64,000 nucleotides of DNA from Echeneis naucrates (lineage: Eukaryota; Chordata; Actinopteri; Carangiformes; Echeneidae), in the NCBI RefSeq assembly GCF_900963305.1, contig NC_042525.1:7621421-7685420 (forward strand), given 5' to 3'. A program made the translations under genes and the position numbers. Positions 63,010-64,000 of the stretch are shown piece after piece (the first letter of the stretch is position 1; the number at the start of each line of letters is the position of its first letter). Below the pieces are notes generated by a model. The model searched no databases, had not been told where the DNA came from, and saw only the letters and a program-made list of their open reading frames with translations.

Positions 63010-63252
63010 TGTGCTGTAGCCCAGTCCATTCACACTAAGGACAATTAACCTAGACATGACCTGAACCCGCAATCTTCTTATTGTGGAGCCACAGCACTAA
63101 CCGCTACGCCACCGTGCTGGTAGATCAGCAGCCTCCGTCTGTATTTTTCATTTACAACCCAGTTCATATATTACGTTGACGTTTTAAATATGACATATAT
63201 ACTTTTTTATCCTGAGGGAAAATCACTTACATGCACCATTCACACAACAGGG
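63010..63252. repeat. Dispersed repeat, copy 2
   Basis: Relative of 25350-25560. This copy keeps the ACCGCTACGCCACCGTGCTG end seen in many fish repeats, followed by TTTATCCTGAGGGAAA and CACACAACAG. Confidence 0.55.
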
Positions 63253-63295
63253 CGGGGGTCCGGTCTGTGGAGGTCTGTGGAGGTCCGGGTGTGTC

Positions 63296-63855
63296 AACCG
63301 ATTTGGTTCCCCCCAAATTCCTGTTCCCCTTTACGCTGATTTACTGCTGAGTCGTGCGTAGTTGCTAAGTTACAGTGCGTAATTAAAAAAAGAACTGCAA
63401 ATAGAAACACATCTGGGTGTACGGAAAGCCCAATGGAACAAGCCAATGTGTAGGTTACTGGTATGTTATTTATTATATGAAAAATAAATTGAGAATGCAT
63501 TTGTTCGGCCATTCATTGTCAATCTTTGTGTAAATGGATGCCAGCTAGCATAGCTGTGCGAGAGTAGCCTTCGTTAAGTAAACCGCACTGCCAGATCACA
63601 TACACTAGTTAGTCGCTTCGAAATGGACTGCTAGCTAACTGGTTAGCTTACTGGTTAGCATGCTCGACTGACGAACTGATGACATTATTTTTGACGTATA
63701 ACGTAACTATTACTTACCTCTCATTTGGAAACGGGCGGAGCGCCCGTGTGAGCGCAGTTCTTCTTTAATTACGCACGGTAACTTAGCAACTACGCACGAC
63801 TCAGCTGTAAATCAGCGTAAAGGGGAACAGGAATTTGGGGGGAACCAAATCGGTT
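63296..63855. mobile_element. Non-autonomous inverted-repeat DNA transposon, piggyBac-like
   Basis: Two near-identical inverted repeats, 63296-63398 and 63754-63855, begin CCGATTTGGTTCCCCCC (63298) and flank about 355 bp without a transposase. The right end is followed by TTAA and the left preceded by TCAA, which suggests a TTAA target duplication with one base changed, as in piggyBac elements. The arms differ at only a few sites, so it is fairly young. The inside has TAGCTAGC-type blocks and no ORF of note. Confidence 0.7.
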
Positions 63856-64000
63856 AACGCACCGGTCACTGCTGGTTGTGTTGTGTGTTACCTCGTGTTG
63901 ATGAAAAGACAGTAAACTGTTATCAAACTTATACTGAGCTAAGAATTCAACTTCTTTTCTCATTCCCTAAACTGTCGCTCCGCTAATCTTACTAAGCGAT

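Overview
The window is nuclear DNA from a ray-finned (teleost) fish. It holds intron-split vertebrate genes with GT-AG or occasionally GC-AG splice sites, short introns, many AC/GT/GA microsatellites and small transposon relics. No bacterial-type operon, CRISPR array or intact virus was seen. Gene names rest on protein families I recognised by eye. Exon junctions were placed by hand and checked for continuous reading frame, but no alignment was run.

Layout from left to right: (1) 1-3.0 kb, the 5' end of mcph1 (microcephalin) on the minus strand, running off the left edge. (2) 3.8-5.1 kb, a single-exon neuropeptide Y receptor (npy4r type), minus. (3) 7.7-11.4 kb, two tandem beta-microseminoprotein-like genes, minus, the left one apparently decaying. 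(4) 13.0-17.1 kb, samd8, a sphingomyelin-synthase-related enzyme with a SAM domain, minus. (5) 17.6-25.2 kb, five tandem atypical dual-specificity phosphatase genes, plus: two of DUSP13A type, two of DUSP13B type and dusp29. (6) 27.5-33.6 kb, adk (adenosine kinase), minus, with two alternative first exons. (7) 34.6-37.3 kb, ap3m1 (AP-3 mu subunit), plus, head-to-head with adk. (8) 40.3-60.9 kb, vcl (vinculin), minus, 22 coding exons including the alternative metavinculin exon. (9) 61-64 kb, vcl promoter side and repeats, ending in a 560-bp inverted-repeat element.

The block samd8-dusp13-dusp29-adk-ap3m1-vcl keeps the order and relative orientation of human 10q22 read backwards, except that KAT6B is missing between dusp29 and adk. 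The left part (mcph1, npy4r, msmb-like) brings together genes that lie elsewhere in human, so a rearrangement boundary falls near 11.4-13 kb. There is no single pathway here. Vinculin and the DUSP13/29 phosphatases share a muscle link, and muscle-type motifs (CArG, MEF2, E-box) occur beside vcl and dusp29. The most unusual point is the dusp13b-like pair: the second gene starts about 50 bp after the stop of the first, with no poly(A) signal between them, and each uses a GC donor.
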